Shown piece after piece: positions 8,350-16,723 of a DNA stretch of 64,000 nucleotides. Origin of the DNA: Sanguibacter antarcticus (GTDB lineage Bacteria > Actinomycetota > Actinomycetes > Actinomycetales > Cellulomonadaceae). Position 1 is the first letter of the stretch, and the number at the start of each line of letters is the position of its first letter. A program made the position numbers and the translations under genes. Location of the stretch: positions 3,038,001 through 3,102,000 of the forward strand of contig NZ_PDJG01000001.1 in NCBI RefSeq assembly GCF_002564005.1, read 5' to 3'. The notes beneath the pieces are model-generated. The model saw only the letters and a program-made list of their open reading frames with translations. It was not told the origin of the DNA and searched no databases.

Positions 8350-10950
8350 TCAGACGTGGTGCACGCCGAGGAACCCGTGCGCGTGCCCGGCGGCGACGGC
8401 GCCCATCCTGTCGCGGACGTCGAGCGCCCGGTACAGGCCTCGGACCTGAGACTGGACGGTCCCCCTGGACACCCCGAGCTGGGCGGCCATCTGAGCGAGC
8501 TGCGCCCCGGAGTTGAGCTCGCGCAAGAGGTCCTGCTGGCGTCGTGTGAGCTCGATGAGCGTGGAGCGCTCCGACATGTAGAGGGTGACGCCCGACGCGA
8601 CGAGCCGTTCGACGATGGGGCCCGCAGCCGGCACCAGCGGGGTGAGGTCCACGAGGACCTTCCGCGGCACGGACACGAAGGGGCGCAGCAAGAGCGGCCC
8701 GGCGAGGTCGATCGCCGAGCGGAGCATCGTTGCAGCGGCAGCGAGCTCACCGAGCCGGTGGTGGGCGACAGCGCTCGTGAGGAGCATCTCGATCCGGAGA
8801 CGAGCGGAGACGTCGCTGCGCGCGAGCGCCGCCGTGATGATCGACAGCGCCTCGTGAGCGTCACCGACCTGGAGAGCGATCCGTGCACGGACGGGCTCGA
8901 AGATCACCGTCGGAGGGCACGCACCGAGAGAGTTCTTCGCCCGGGTCGGGCTGCCAGACCACACGAGGATGCGCGCCACGGTGCTCACGAGGAGCTGGGA
9001 CGACAGGGTGCCCCGCGCCATCGCGTCCTGGTTCGCCTTGAGGCTGCGCCCGAGCGCTGTCAGCGCGACGAAGAGGTTGCCCTGCAGGACGTTCAGGTGC
9101 GCACGCGCGTACTCCTCGACGAACCATGTCGCGCGTGCTCGCGGTCGGATCATGGCCGGTTCCTCGGGCGGCAGCAGGGCGGCGGCGGTCTCCAGGTCGA
9201 GGGCGTCCAAGGCGAGGACCGCGCGGACGAGGTTGGCGACGCCCCTGTCGATATAGCACACGGTCTTGCCCTCGCCCTGGAGGGTCGACGCCACCTCGAG
9301 GTGCTCGGAGGCGCTCTCGAGATTGCCGACCATCACGTGCGTGAGGGCGCTGTACTCCGCGGCGGCGAGCGCCACGAACTCGAGCGGCGTGCCCCGGCCG
9401 CTCGCGACGCACTCCGCGAAGTCGCTCAGTGCCGTGTCGAGATCGCCGACCGTCAACCGGGTGATGCCGGACTGGAGCAGCAGGTAGGGCAGGGTGGCGC
9501 CGAGCGCTGAGCGCCATGTCCCGTCGGCGTTGCGCGCGGCCGCGCGGTGCCGTGTCACGAGCGTGTTCGACGCGGCGTACTCGTGGCACTCCCGGAGCGC
9601 GACGATCTGCGCGAGCCCGACTCCGACGGCATGTCGGAGGGTCTCGTCCTGGAGCTCCGGGACGGCGGCGAGCCCGTCGATCTCGTGGCGCTCGCTCGTG
9701 TCGTCGGAGAGGTGCAGCAGCACGTCTCTGGCCGCCATGAGGTCGGGGTGGTCGGCGAGGGCCCCGGGCGGCAATGCCGCGAAGGCCCTCTTGACGAGGA
9801 ACGGGTGCTCGACGACGAGGAAGACGCAGTGCGTGCTCACGAGCTGGACGACGAGGTCCCAGTCCAGTCCGGTGACCGCGTGGCCGAGGGCGACGTCCGG
9901 GAAGTCGCGGAGGAGGTGCGCCGCCCTCCGGTGCGCCGGGAGCATCGTGGACGCCAGCTCGGGGAGCTCCATCGCGCGGCGGATCGCGGGCAGCAGCGTG
10001 TATGCGCGACGTCCGTCGACGTTCGTCATTCGGAGCATGCCCGCACGTTCCAGGTCGTTCAGGCTCCGGCACGTGTGCTCTGAGCCGACGAGGCGGGTGG
10101 CGAGCTCTTCGGTGATCGGGTCGAGGAGGCTCAGCTGGCGGACGAGGAACGAGAGCTCCGGGTTGTCCACGCGGCTCCCGTACCGCACGAGGTACTGGGC
10201 AGCGGGTGTCCAGGCGTCGGAGGAGTACGGGAGACCGGCGCTGGCGAGGCGGTGCAAGACCGCTCGGGTGAGGGCGGGCCAGCCCCACAGGACGCTGTAC
10301 AGGTCGTCGGCGTCGTCCTTGTCGAGCGGGACGCCGAGGGACTGCGAGAGGGTGCGGACGTCGTTGGCCGAGAGGGCCAACGCCTGTGCGTCGACGATCG
10401 CCGCGTCGTCGAACAGGCAGTCCATGGACAGCGGGCCCTGCGAGCGGCAGCAGACGATGACGGAGAGCTGCGGGCAGGTGCGGGCGAGCTCGGTCAGCCC
10501 GAGGGCCACCGAGACGATCGGTGACTCTCCGACGACCTGAGCCTTCGCCGCGTTCTCCAGCCTGTCGACGACGAGCGTGAGGGGCGCGTCGATCGACCTG
10601 AGCGCCTCGGTGACGCTGGCCCGGTGGTCGACCACGCTCGCGCGGTCGACGTCGTGAGCAGGGAAGACGCCGTCGAGAGCGAGCGTCGTGCGCAGTGCGA
10701 GCCAGAAGTCGGGCTGAGTGTCGCCGTGGGGGTCGACGTCGTGCCAGAGGACGTGCGACGCGCCGCGCTGCTCGCGGAGCCATGCCGCGACAGCGGCTGA
10801 CTTTCCGAAGCCGCTCGGGCTGCGGACCACCGTCATCGGGCGGCGCTCGTCGAGCGCGCTGCGGACGTCCGGGCGCAGCACGAAGTGCTCTGGTATGCGC
10901 CGCTCGTACGGCTCTGACCTGTGGAAGGTCTCGAGAGGTTGGTCAGTCAC
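8350..10950 (-). CDS. large MalT-like (STAND/LAL) LuxR-family transcriptional regulator
   Basis: Regulator of 866 residues. The Walker A motif SPSGFGKS (about residues 44-51) opens an NTPase domain, followed by a long alpha-helical region resembling TPR repeats (about residues 330-790) and a C-terminal LuxR helix-turn-helix (about residues 800-860, RRQQDLLRELNSGAQLAQMA then GVSRGTVQSQVRGLYRAL). This is the MalT/LAL architecture, in which a ligand and ATP switch the protein on. Start is a GTG. It is divergent from the DAACS symporter across a 493-base gap; regulation of that gene is possible but unproven. Confidence 0.88.
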   Translation of the reverse strand: MTDQPLETFHRSEPYERRIPEHFVLRPDVRSALDERRPMTVVRSPSGFGKSAAVAAWLREQRGASHVLWHDVDPHGDTQPDFWLALRTTLALDGVFPAHDVDRASVVDHRASVTEALRSIDAPLTLVVDRLENAAKAQVVGESPIVSVALGLTELARTCPQLSVIVCCRSQGPLSMDCLFDDAAIVDAQALALSANDVRTLSQSLGVPLDKDDADDLYSVLWGWPALTRAVLHRLASAGLPYSSDAWTPAAQYLVRYGSRVDNPELSFLVRQLSLLDPITEELATRLVGSEHTCRSLNDLERAGMLRMTNVDGRRAYTLLPAIRRAMELPELASTMLPAHRRAAHLLRDFPDVALGHAVTGLDWDLVVQLVSTHCVFLVVEHPFLVKRAFAALPPGALADHPDLMAARDVLLHLSDDTSERHEIDGLAAVPELQDETLRHAVGVGLAQIVALRECHEYAASNTLVTRHRAAARNADGTWRSALGATLPYLLLQSGITRLTVGDLDTALSDFAECVASGRGTPLEFVALAAAEYSALTHVMVGNLESASEHLEVASTLQGEGKTVCYIDRGVANLVRAVLALDALDLETAAALLPPEEPAMIRPRARATWFVEEYARAHLNVLQGNLFVALTALGRSLKANQDAMARGTLSSQLLVSTVARILVWSGSPTRAKNSLGACPPTVIFEPVRARIALQVGDAHEALSIITAALARSDVSARLRIEMLLTSAVAHHRLGELAAAATMLRSAIDLAGPLLLRPFVSVPRKVLVDLTPLVPAAGPIVERLVASGVTLYMSERSTLIELTRRQQDLLRELNSGAQLAQMAAQLGVSRGTVQSQVRGLYRALDVRDRMGAVAAGHAHGFLGVHHV

Positions 10951-11180
10951 ATCGGCCCCGTCGATTGCTGGCGTCTACTGATCGTATGCGTGTCTAGACC
11001 AGGCGCGCGGTGAGCGTCCGAAATTCACCCGCTACCGGTATGCGGGACACCAGATACGCTGGGAGCGCTTCACCAGCCCTGAGCGAGCCCGGCGCGGACG
11101 CGGAATAGATCCGCCCGAGGACTCGTTGGAACGCTCGGCGCACGAGCACTCGGGCGCCCCGACGATGCAGGAGAACGACT
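10951..11180. other. non-coding part of the LuxR-symporter divergent gap
   Basis: This stretch separates the GTG of the LuxR regulator from the leader peptide that begins at 11181. It is somewhat less GC-rich near 10975-11060 and should contain both divergent promoters. I could not pick out a convincing promoter pair, riboswitch or gene; an open frame on the minus strand (10994-11392) has no coding character. Confidence 0.5.
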
Positions 11181-11279
11181 GTGACCGACCAGCCCACCGT
11201 GACCGCACTCCGAACCGCCGACGCACGTCGCGCGCGCTCGCTGTCCGGGTCCATGGGCTGTTGTCGCACATGGTGCTGA
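11181..11279 (+). CDS. 32-residue leader peptide with cysteine-rich end, upstream of DAACS symporter
   Basis: Small frame read directly from the sequence: CAGGAGA ribosome site at 11168-11174, GTG at 11181, TGA at 11277. It begins VTDQPTVTAL and ends GSMGCCRTWC, so three of the last six residues are Cys. Two of them use TGT, a codon this genome otherwise avoids. Actinobacteria are known to use short leader peptides with C-terminal cysteine runs to sense cysteine by ribosome stalling (shown in mycobacteria); the symporter 164 bases downstream belongs to the family that includes the cystine carrier TcyP. Function as an attenuator is inference, and I cannot exclude chance. Confidence 0.5.
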   Translation: MTDQPTVTALRTADARRARSLSGSMGCCRTWC

Positions 11280-11443
11280 CGCCCGTCTGACACGACCGGC
11301 ACGACCCAGCAGCCCGTCGTTGCCCACGGCGTCTCTCCTGACCGCCTTCGTCCGCTCTGCCGGACTCTTCCTGCGCTGATCGCTGCCCGCACGGCACGCC
11401 CCTGCCCGCAGCCCGGCTACCCCGTCCGCGAAAGGTTTCTTCC

Positions 11444-12886
11444 GTGACCACCTCGTCACCCTCTGTCCTGTCTGCTCCCGCCGCGCCGCCACGGCGGCGG
11501 CGCTGGCGATCTCCGTCGTTCTCCGTCCAGATCATCGGGGCGCTCGTCCTCGGTGTCCTGCTCGGCTGGGCCGCCCTGTCGATGGGTACCTCCGACGGCA
11601 CTCCCGACGGTGACCCCAACTGGTTGACGACCACGCTCGACACCATCGGGTCGTCGTTCGTCCTGCTCCTCAAGGCGATCGTGCCGCCCCTCGTCTTCAC
11701 CGCGATCGTCGCGTCGATCGCGAACCTGCGGAACGTCGCCAACGGAGCGCGCCTCGCCTGGAAGACCCTCATGTGGTTCGCGATCACGGCGCTCGTCTCG
11801 GTGTCGATCGGCATCGCGCTCGGTCTCGTCTTCCGGCCCGGTGAGAACACGAGCCTCACGACGGCCGGCGCCGTCGAGCCTGGCCGCACCGGCAGCTGGC
11901 TCGACTTCCTCGACAGCCTCTTGCCGGCAAACTTCCTCGGCATCGCGGCGAACACCTCCGCGGGCAGCGACGGCTCCGTGAGCACGTCCGTGTCCTTCAA
12001 CGTGCTGCAGATCGTCGTCATGGCTCTCGTCGTCGGCATCGCCGCGCTCAAGGTGGGCAAGGGCGCCGAGCCGTTCCTCACCTTCAACCGGTCTGCCCTG
12101 GAGATCATCCAGAAGGTCTTGTGGTGGATCATCCGCCTCGCCCCTCTCGGCACGCTGGGTCTCATCGGCAACGCGATCGCTGCCTACGGCTGGGACCTCC
12201 TCTCGCCGTTGGCCACCTTCGCCGTGGCGATCTACACGGGCCTCGCGCTCGTCCTGTTCGTCCTCTACCCGGTGATCCTGCGGACCAACGGGCTGAAGGT
12301 CTCGAGCTACTTCCGTGGTGCATGGCCTGCCATCCAGCTCGCGTTCGTCTCCCGGTCCTCGATCGGCACGCTCCCGGTCACGCAGCGCGTGACCGAGCGC
12401 AACCTCGGCGTCCCCGCCGAGTACGCGTCCTTCGCGGTGCCGCTGGGTGCGACGACGAAGATGGACGGTTGCGCCTCGATCTACCCGGCGATCTCCGCGA
12501 TCTTCATCGCCCAGCTCTTCGGGATCGACCTCTCGATCATGGACTACCTGCTCATCGCCTTCGTCTCGGTCGTCGGCTCTGCAGCGACGGCGGGCCTCAC
12601 CGGCGCGCTCGTCATGCTGACCCTGACGGTCTCGACCCTCGGGCTCCCGCTCGCGGGCGTCGGGCTGCTGCTCGCGATCGACCCGATCCTCGACATGGGC
12701 CGCACCGCGGTCAACGTCGCAGGCCAGGTGCTCGTCCCGACGATCGTCGCCAAGCGTGAGGGCATCCTCGACATGGAGAAGTACCGCGCGGCAACCTCGG
12801 AGGACCTCTTCGCCGAGGCCCCAGAGGCCGACCCGACCCCGACCCCGGCCCCGGCCCCGGCCCAGCTGGCGAGTTCGGCAGTCTGA
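11444..12886 (+). CDS. dicarboxylate/amino acid:cation symporter (DAACS family)
   Basis: Secondary transporter of 480 residues with about eight membrane helices and two re-entrant hairpins. HP1 carries the serine-rich motif SRSSIGTLPVT, TM7 the cation-site segment GATTKMDGCASIYPA, and TM8 DMGRTAVNVAGQ, matching GltP/DctA/SstT/TcyP proteins. It would import an acidic or polar amino acid, or cystine, with Na+ or H+. Start GTG at 11444 has a GAAAGG site 10 bases ahead. The Pro/Ala-rich C-terminal 30 residues are variable. The last codons form one arm of the inverted repeat at 12870-12937. Confidence 0.9.
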   Translation: MTTSSPSVLSAPAAPPRRRRWRSPSFSVQIIGALVLGVLLGWAALSMGTSDGTPDGDPNWLTTTLDTIGSSFVLLLKAIVPPLVFTAIVASIANLRNVANGARLAWKTLMWFAITALVSVSIGIALGLVFRPGENTSLTTAGAVEPGRTGSWLDFLDSLLPANFLGIAANTSAGSDGSVSTSVSFNVLQIVVMALVVGIAALKVGKGAEPFLTFNRSALEIIQKVLWWIIRLAPLGTLGLIGNAIAAYGWDLLSPLATFAVAIYTGLALVLFVLYPVILRTNGLKVSSYFRGAWPAIQLAFVSRSSIGTLPVTQRVTERNLGVPAEYASFAVPLGATTKMDGCASIYPAISAIFIAQLFGIDLSIMDYLLIAFVSVVGSAATAGLTGALVMLTLTVSTLGLPLAGVGLLLAIDPILDMGRTAVNVAGQVLVPTIVAKREGILDMEKYRAATSEDLFAEAPEADPTPTPAPAPAQLASSAV

Positions 12887-12937
12887 GTCGAGGCCGGCAG
12901 GTGGAGATCACGATCTCACCTGGGACTGCCGAACTCG
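12870..12937. repeat. nested inverted repeat at the 3' end of the symporter gene
   Basis: Outer arms CGAGTTCGGCAGTC (12870-12883) and GACTGCCGAACTCG (12924-12937) are exact reverse complements. Between them is a smaller imperfect stem, GTGGAGAT against ATCTCAC (about 12901-12918). The left arm encodes the last residues and part of the stop of the symporter. It may end transcription, but it also shares the core GAGTTCGGCA with an intergenic element near 36823, so it may belong to a dispersed repeat family. Confidence 0.6.
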
Positions 12938-12964
12938 GCGGACCAGCCGCCGCTCTCGGGCTAC

Positions 12965-12997
12965 GCCACCGGTGACCGTGCCGCGGTCACCGGTGGC
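12965..12997. terminator. strong hairpin between convergent genes
   Basis: Arms GCCACCGGTGACC (12965-12977) and GGTCACCGGTGGC (12985-12997) pair perfectly around a 7-base loop. It lies between the symporter stop and the stop of the minus-strand COG0523-like gene at 13002. No T-run follows, which is usual for actinobacterial terminators. Probably bidirectional. Confidence 0.7.
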
Positions 12998-13001
12998 CGC
13001 C

Positions 13002-14108
13002 TCATGCGAGGTCGGCGGGATCGCCGAGCCACGGCTCGAGGACGTCGGGGCGTCCTAGCCAGGCGAGCTCGGCGTCGGCGAGCTCCGCGTCCGTGAGGAG
13101 GATCTCCTCGAACACCGAGCGCAGTCGGGCGCGCTCGCCGCGGCCGACACCGGTGAACACGAGCCGGGTCGTCGGGCGGGCGCCCCGCCAGGACCCGAGC
13201 GTGCCCACGTAGAGCTGACCGCCGGCGCCGTCCCAGTGGCAGACGGCGTCGGCACGGTTCGGCACATGGAAGACGCCGCGGCTGCGCAGGCGTCCGGCAC
13301 CGAGCTCCTCGATGCGCTCGAGGAGCCGCTCGGGGTGCACAGGCCGGTCGGACGCGAGCTCGAGGCTCCACGCGTGGTCGGTCTGGCACAGTGATGCCCG
13401 GGCGTGCAGCGGGTCGCAGCGTCGTTCGCCTGCGCTCGCGTCGTGCGTGGTGCTGCGCAGGCTCTCGGCGGTGATCTCGTGGAGACCGTCGATGCGCTGC
13501 GAGTCGTGGGCCCGCAGGTGGTCCACGAGCTCTGTGCCGCAGCGGGAGCGCAGCCCTGGGTGGGTGTGGCTGCCGCTGCACGTGACGACGAGGTCGGCGT
13601 GCTCGAGCTGGGAGGCCAGGGCATCCCCGACGGAGCGTTCGTCGTCGTCTGTGAGCGCGATGCCGCGCTCCGCGAGGGAGTCGATGCCGAGGAGGTCTTC
13701 TTCTGCGGTGTCGGCATCGACGGCTGTGACGACGGTCGCCAGCCGCATGCGGTCGAGCGGCGCTCCCGGCGCGGTGGCGGCAGAGAGCGCGTGCGTGACG
13801 GCGAGCGACTCGGCGGAGACGGGCAGCGCGAGCACCACGTCGTCCCAGCGGCCGTCCCGGGCGAGGTCGGCGAGGGAGGGGATGGCGTCCTCGCGGACCG
13901 CGCAGCTGAGGCATGCGTGCTCGAGCTCGACGGCGACGTCGTCGAGGATCCCGGTGCCGTCGATGACGACGCGTCGCAGGGTGCCGTGCTCGGCATGGAT
14001 GTCGTGGCGCAGGACGACGGTGCGGGGGGAGTCAACGAGGAGCGCGAAGATCGCGCTCTCGCGCAGGACGGGGTCGATCGTGCTGAGCACGGAGAGGGGG
14101 ATCGGCAT
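13002..14108 (-). CDS. COG0523/CobW-like protein lacking the P-loop, zinc-starvation locus
   Basis: Protein of 368 residues. The C-terminal part (FHVPNRADAVCHWDGAGGQLYVG and on) is the CobW C-terminal domain, and CLSCAVREDAIPSLADLA corresponds to the CxCC metal-motif region of COG0523 GTPases, here as CLSC. Where these GTPases have GAGKT, this protein reads LSTIDPVLRESAIF, so nucleotide binding is probably lost. COG0523 proteins move zinc or other metals to client proteins when zinc is scarce. The gene is divergent from six zinc-free ribosomal proteins and shares a Zur-like box with them. I would call it a zinc-response protein of uncertain biochemistry. Confidence 0.82.
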   Translation of the reverse strand: MPIPLSVLSTIDPVLRESAIFALLVDSPRTVVLRHDIHAEHGTLRRVVIDGTGILDDVAVELEHACLSCAVREDAIPSLADLARDGRWDDVVLALPVSAESLAVTHALSAATAPGAPLDRMRLATVVTAVDADTAEEDLLGIDSLAERGIALTDDDERSVGDALASQLEHADLVVTCSGSHTHPGLRSRCGTELVDHLRAHDSQRIDGLHEITAESLRSTTHDASAGERRCDPLHARASLCQTDHAWSLELASDRPVHPERLLERIEELGAGRLRSRGVFHVPNRADAVCHWDGAGGQLYVGTLGSWRGARPTTRLVFTGVGRGERARLRSVFEEILLTDAELADAELAWLGRPDVLEPWLGDPADLA

Positions 14109-14129
14109 GGTTGCACCCTACGCTTTGAC

Positions 14130-14142
14130 GATAATGATTATC
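14130..14142. promoter_or_regulatory. Zur-like operator
   Basis: GATAATGATTATC is a palindrome (GATAAT around a central base with ATTATC), a very AT-rich island in GC-rich DNA. It lies 22 bases before the COG0523-like start and 39 bases before rpmB. Zur boxes of actinobacteria are AT-rich palindromes with a TGATAATnATTATCA-like core, and all flanking genes are classical Zur targets, so zinc-dependent repression of both directions is likely. Confidence 0.8.
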
Positions 14143-14180
14143 AATACCTATAGTGGGCGCACACTCACCGGAGGTCACCC

Positions 14181-14417
14181 ATGTCAGCCGTCTGCCAGGT
14201 CCTTGGCACGAAGCCCGGATTCGGGCACTCCATCTCCCACTCCCACGTCCGCACCAAGCGGCGCTTCGATCCCAACATCCAGAAGAAGCGCTACTGGGTG
14301 CCCTCGCTCGGCCGTCATGTCACGCTCCGCGTGAGCGCCCGAGGCATCAAGACGATCGACAGGCTCGGCATCGAGGTCGTCGTCTCCCGCATCCAGGCAC
14401 GTGGGGAGAAGGTCTGA
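14181..14417 (+). CDS. rpmB: 50S ribosomal protein L28, zinc-free paralogue
   Basis: L28 of 78 residues ([20 protein letters not shown], then RTKRRFDPN). The CxxC pairs of zinc-binding L28 are absent; only Cys5 remains. Made under zinc limitation, it replaces the zinc form and frees zinc from ribosomes. First gene of the cassette, with GGAGGTCACCC ahead of the ATG; its stop overlaps the rpmG start. Confidence 0.93.
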   Translation: MSAVCQVLGTKPGFGHSISHSHVRTKRRFDPNIQKKRYWVPSLGRHVTLRVSARGIKTIDRLGIEVVVSRIQARGEKV

Positions 14418-14587
14418 TGGCGGGCAAGCGCGTCGACCTGCGCCCCGTCATCAAGCTCCGCTCGACGGCCGGCACCGGGCACACCTATGTCACGACGAAG
14501 AACCGCCGTAACACCCCCGACCGTCTCGTCCTGTCCAGGTACGACCCGGTGGTCCGGCGCCACGTCGAGTACCGCGAAGAACGCTGA
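14417..14587 (+). CDS. rpmG: 50S ribosomal protein L33, zinc-free paralogue
   Basis: L33 of 56 residues ([20 protein letters not shown], then [16 protein letters not shown]). The four cysteines of zinc-ribbon L33 are missing. ATG at 14417 shares one base with the rpmB stop codon (TGATG), implying translational coupling. Substitutes for the zinc form when Zur derepresses the operon. Confidence 0.93.
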   Translation: MAGKRVDLRPVIKLRSTAGTGHTYVTTKNRRNTPDRLVLSRYDPVVRRHVEYREER

Positions 14588-14598
14588 GGAGAGCAGTC

Positions 14599-14904
14599 AT
14601 GGCCAAGAAGTCACTCATCGCACGAGACCAGCAGCGGCGCGCCGTCGTCGAGCGCTACGCCGAGCGGCGCGCCGAGCTCACGAGGACGGTCTCCGCGCCC
14701 GGGACCTCGGACGCGGCCCGGGCCGCAGCTCTCGCCGAGCTCCAGGCCCAGCCGCGGGACGCGAGCGCCACCCGGCTGCGCAACCGCGACGTCGTCGACG
14801 GACGCCCCCGCGCCTACATCCGAAAGTTCGGGCTCTCACGCATCCGGCTGCGCGACATGGCGCACCGCGGGGAGCTCCCGGGCGTCACCAAGTCCAGCTG
14901 GTGA
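14599..14904 (+). CDS. rpsN: 30S ribosomal protein S14, zinc-free long form
   Basis: S14 of 101 residues. The C-terminal [20 protein letters not shown] is the S14 signature with Arg and Ser where the zinc form has cysteines, and the extra N-terminal 40 residues are typical of the cysteine-free long form. GAGGAGAG lies 5-12 bases before the ATG. Third gene of the zinc-starvation cassette. Confidence 0.93.
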   Translation: MAKKSLIARDQQRRAVVERYAERRAELTRTVSAPGTSDAARAAALAELQAQPRDASATRLRNRDVVDGRPRAYIRKFGLSRIRLRDMAHRGELPGVTKSSW

Positions 14905-14947
14905 TGTCGACGCCAGGCGTCGACCACCTCGATCTCCAGGAGTCATC

Positions 14948-15214
14948 ATGAAGAACGGCATCCATCCCGACTACCACCCGGTCGTCTTCCGCGACGCGTC
15001 CGCGGGCTTCGCGTTCCTCACGCGCTCCACCGCGACGCCGACCACCACGATCGACTGGACCGACGGGGAGACGTATCCCGTCCTCGACGTCGAGGTCTCC
15101 AGCGCGAGCCACCCGTTCTACACGGGTACCGCCCGCGTGCTCGACACCGCCGGACGGGTCGAGAAGTTCAACCGCCGCTACGGCCGCTCGTCCCACGAGG
15201 GAGCCGGCTCGTGA
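14948..15214 (+). CDS. rpmE2: 50S ribosomal protein L31 type B
   Basis: Type B L31 of 88 residues ([41 protein letters not shown]). It lacks the CxxC of zinc-binding type A L31, which in other bacteria it displaces during zinc shortage. A CAGGAG site precedes the ATG. Its stop overlaps the GTG of the L36 gene (GTGA). Confidence 0.93.
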   Translation: MKNGIHPDYHPVVFRDASAGFAFLTRSTATPTTTIDWTDGETYPVLDVEVSSASHPFYTGTARVLDTAGRVEKFNRRYGRSSHEGAGS

Positions 15215-15333
15215 AGGTGCGCAGCTCGTTGCGGTCCCTGAAGAACAAGGACGGCTCCATCGTCGTGCGCCGTCACGGCAAGGTGTTCGTCATCAACAAG
15301 AAGAACCCACGATGGAAGGGCAGGCAGGGCTGA
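15211..15333 (+). CDS. rpmJ: 50S ribosomal protein L36, zinc-free paralogue (YkgO-like)
   Basis: Very short gene of 40 codons, starting GTG at 15211 inside the end of rpmE2. The product reads [19 protein letters not shown], then [21 protein letters not shown] in two parts. The zinc L36 (C-x-x-C...C...H) has its cysteines replaced by Lys, Asn and others. The stop TGA shares a base with the ATG of rpmF. Confidence 0.9.
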   Translation: MKVRSSLRSLKNKDGSIVVRRHGKVFVINKKNPRWKGRQG

Positions 15334-15515
15334 TGGCCGTACCGAAGCGCAAGATGTCTCGGTCGAACACGCGCAGCAGGCGGTCGGCCTGGCGAGCGAC
15401 CCCGGTCGACCTCGTCCCGGTCCAGGTCGACGGGCGCACCGTCCGGATGCCCCGGGCCCTCGTGCGTGCTGTCCACCGGGGGCTCGTCGACCCGGACGCG
15501 CTGCCGCACGTCTGA
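15333..15515 (+). CDS. rpmF: 50S ribosomal protein L32, zinc-free paralogue
   Basis: L32 of 60 residues beginning [20 protein letters not shown], the family's diagnostic N-terminus. The C-terminal cysteines of zinc L32 are absent (segment [16 protein letters not shown]). ATG at 15333 overlaps the L36 stop; an in-frame ATG at 15312 lies inside rpmJ and is not used. Last gene of the cassette; S18 is the one common member not seen here. An imperfect stem (15512-15542) follows. Confidence 0.9.
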   Translation: MAVPKRKMSRSNTRSRRSAWRATPVDLVPVQVDGRTVRMPRALVRAVHRGLVDPDALPHV

Positions 15516-15538
15516 GCGGACGACGCGGCCGTCTGCTC

Positions 15539-16723
15539 TCAGGGACGGCGAGAGCGCGTCACCGTGAACCGTGGGTCCTGGCCCATCATCGTCGTCGGCC
15601 CGACGGCGCGGGCCAGGTCGCGCTTGTACGTCAGGTGCGAGTTGTAGACGGTCCACAGCTCGCCGCCCGGGCGCAGGACCCGGCCCGCGGCGTCGAACAT
15701 GCGTTGTGCTGTGTCCGTGTGCAGGGCCGTCCCCGCGTGGAACGGCGGGTTGCACACGACGAGGTCGGCGCTCGCGTCAGGCAACGACGAGAGAGCGTCG
15801 TCGCGGACGGCCTCGACGCGGTCGCCGACACCGTTGGCGGCCGCAGTCGCCCGGGCGGACCACACTGCTGCCGCGGACTGGTCGGTCGCGACGACGTGGA
15901 CGTCTGGGCGGCTGCGCGCGAGCACGGTCGAGAGGATGCCGCTGCCGCACCCTGCGTCGACGGCGTCCCGGGCGTCGGGAGCCATCCGCGACAGGAACGT
16001 GAGGAGGAACCGTGTGCCGAGGTCGAGGCGCGTCCCCGCGAACACCCCGCCGTGCGCGACGACCGTGAGCCCGAGCTCGTCGAGCAGCGCGGTGCGGGGA
16101 AAGGTCGGTGCGCCGAGGGTGCGCGGCGCGCGCGCGACGAGAGCCCTCGACTTGAAGGCACCCAGGCTCGCGTGCACGTCGCCGAAGGAGCGGGCGAGCG
16201 TGTCGTTCATCCCGCGCGACATGTGCTTGACCCGCCCGCCGGCGTAGAAGACCACGTCGGGGGAGGCGTGCCGCGCGACCGCCTGGGCGATCTCGTCGAG
16301 GGCGTCGAGGCTCTTCGGGAGGCGGAGCAGCACGACCTCGGCGCCGTTCAGCAGGTCGGGGCCGAGCGCCTCTGTGACGGAGCGCGAGCCAGCCTGTGTG
16401 TAGCAGTCGATCATGCCGAGGCGCTCGGCGTTCCTCGCGAGCGCCCGCTCGGACGTCAGTGCGTCTTGGTGCACCCTGACGTGGCCGGCGCCGAGCGACA
16501 CGGACCCGAGGGTGAGCGCGCCGAACTCGTCGTCGAGCACGACCACCCGGCGGCTCTCACGGGCCGAGGAGGACTCCAGGGCGACCGGGAAGAGGTCGGC
16601 GGACGCGGATCGGAGCAGGAGCTTGTCGACCCCGTCGAAGCACTCAGGGCCTGCACCTTCTTCGCACGGGTAGCGCCCGAGGTGCGTGAGGAGGCTCTCG
16701 AGGGAGTCCTGGAAGGTCGGCAT
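15539..16723 (-). CDS. RsmC/RlmG-like 16S/23S rRNA guanine-N2 methyltransferase
   Basis: SAM-dependent methyltransferase of 394 residues. The C-terminal half holds the SAM motif DAGCGSGIL and the catalytic NPPFH tetrad motif (VCNPPFHAG), with the degenerate duplicate N-terminal domain seen in RsmC and RlmG. It probably methylates a guanine N2 in rRNA. I chose ATG at 16723 (MPTFQDSLESLL); the frame is open to 16810, but that extension crosses an AT-rich, non-coding-like stretch. It converges on rpmF. Confidence 0.8.
   Translation of the reverse strand: MPTFQDSLESLLTHLGRYPCEEGAGPECFDGVDKLLLRSASADLFPVALESSSARESRRVVVLDDEFGALTLGSVSLGAGHVRVHQDALTSERALARNAERLGMIDCYTQAGSRSVTEALGPDLLNGAEVVLLRLPKSLDALDEIAQAVARHASPDVVFYAGGRVKHMSRGMNDTLARSFGDVHASLGAFKSRALVARAPRTLGAPTFPRTALLDELGLTVVAHGGVFAGTRLDLGTRFLLTFLSRMAPDARDAVDAGCGSGILSTVLARSRPDVHVVATDQSAAAVWSARATAAANGVGDRVEAVRDDALSSLPDASADLVVCNPPFHAGTALHTDTAQRMFDAAGRVLRPGGELWTVYNSHLTYKRDLARAVGPTTMMGQDPRFTVTRSRRP

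Noticed and set aside
10994..11392. Possible 132-residue minus-strand gene between the LuxR and symporter genes
   Set aside because: No ribosome site or family resemblance and opposite to the leader-peptide frame.
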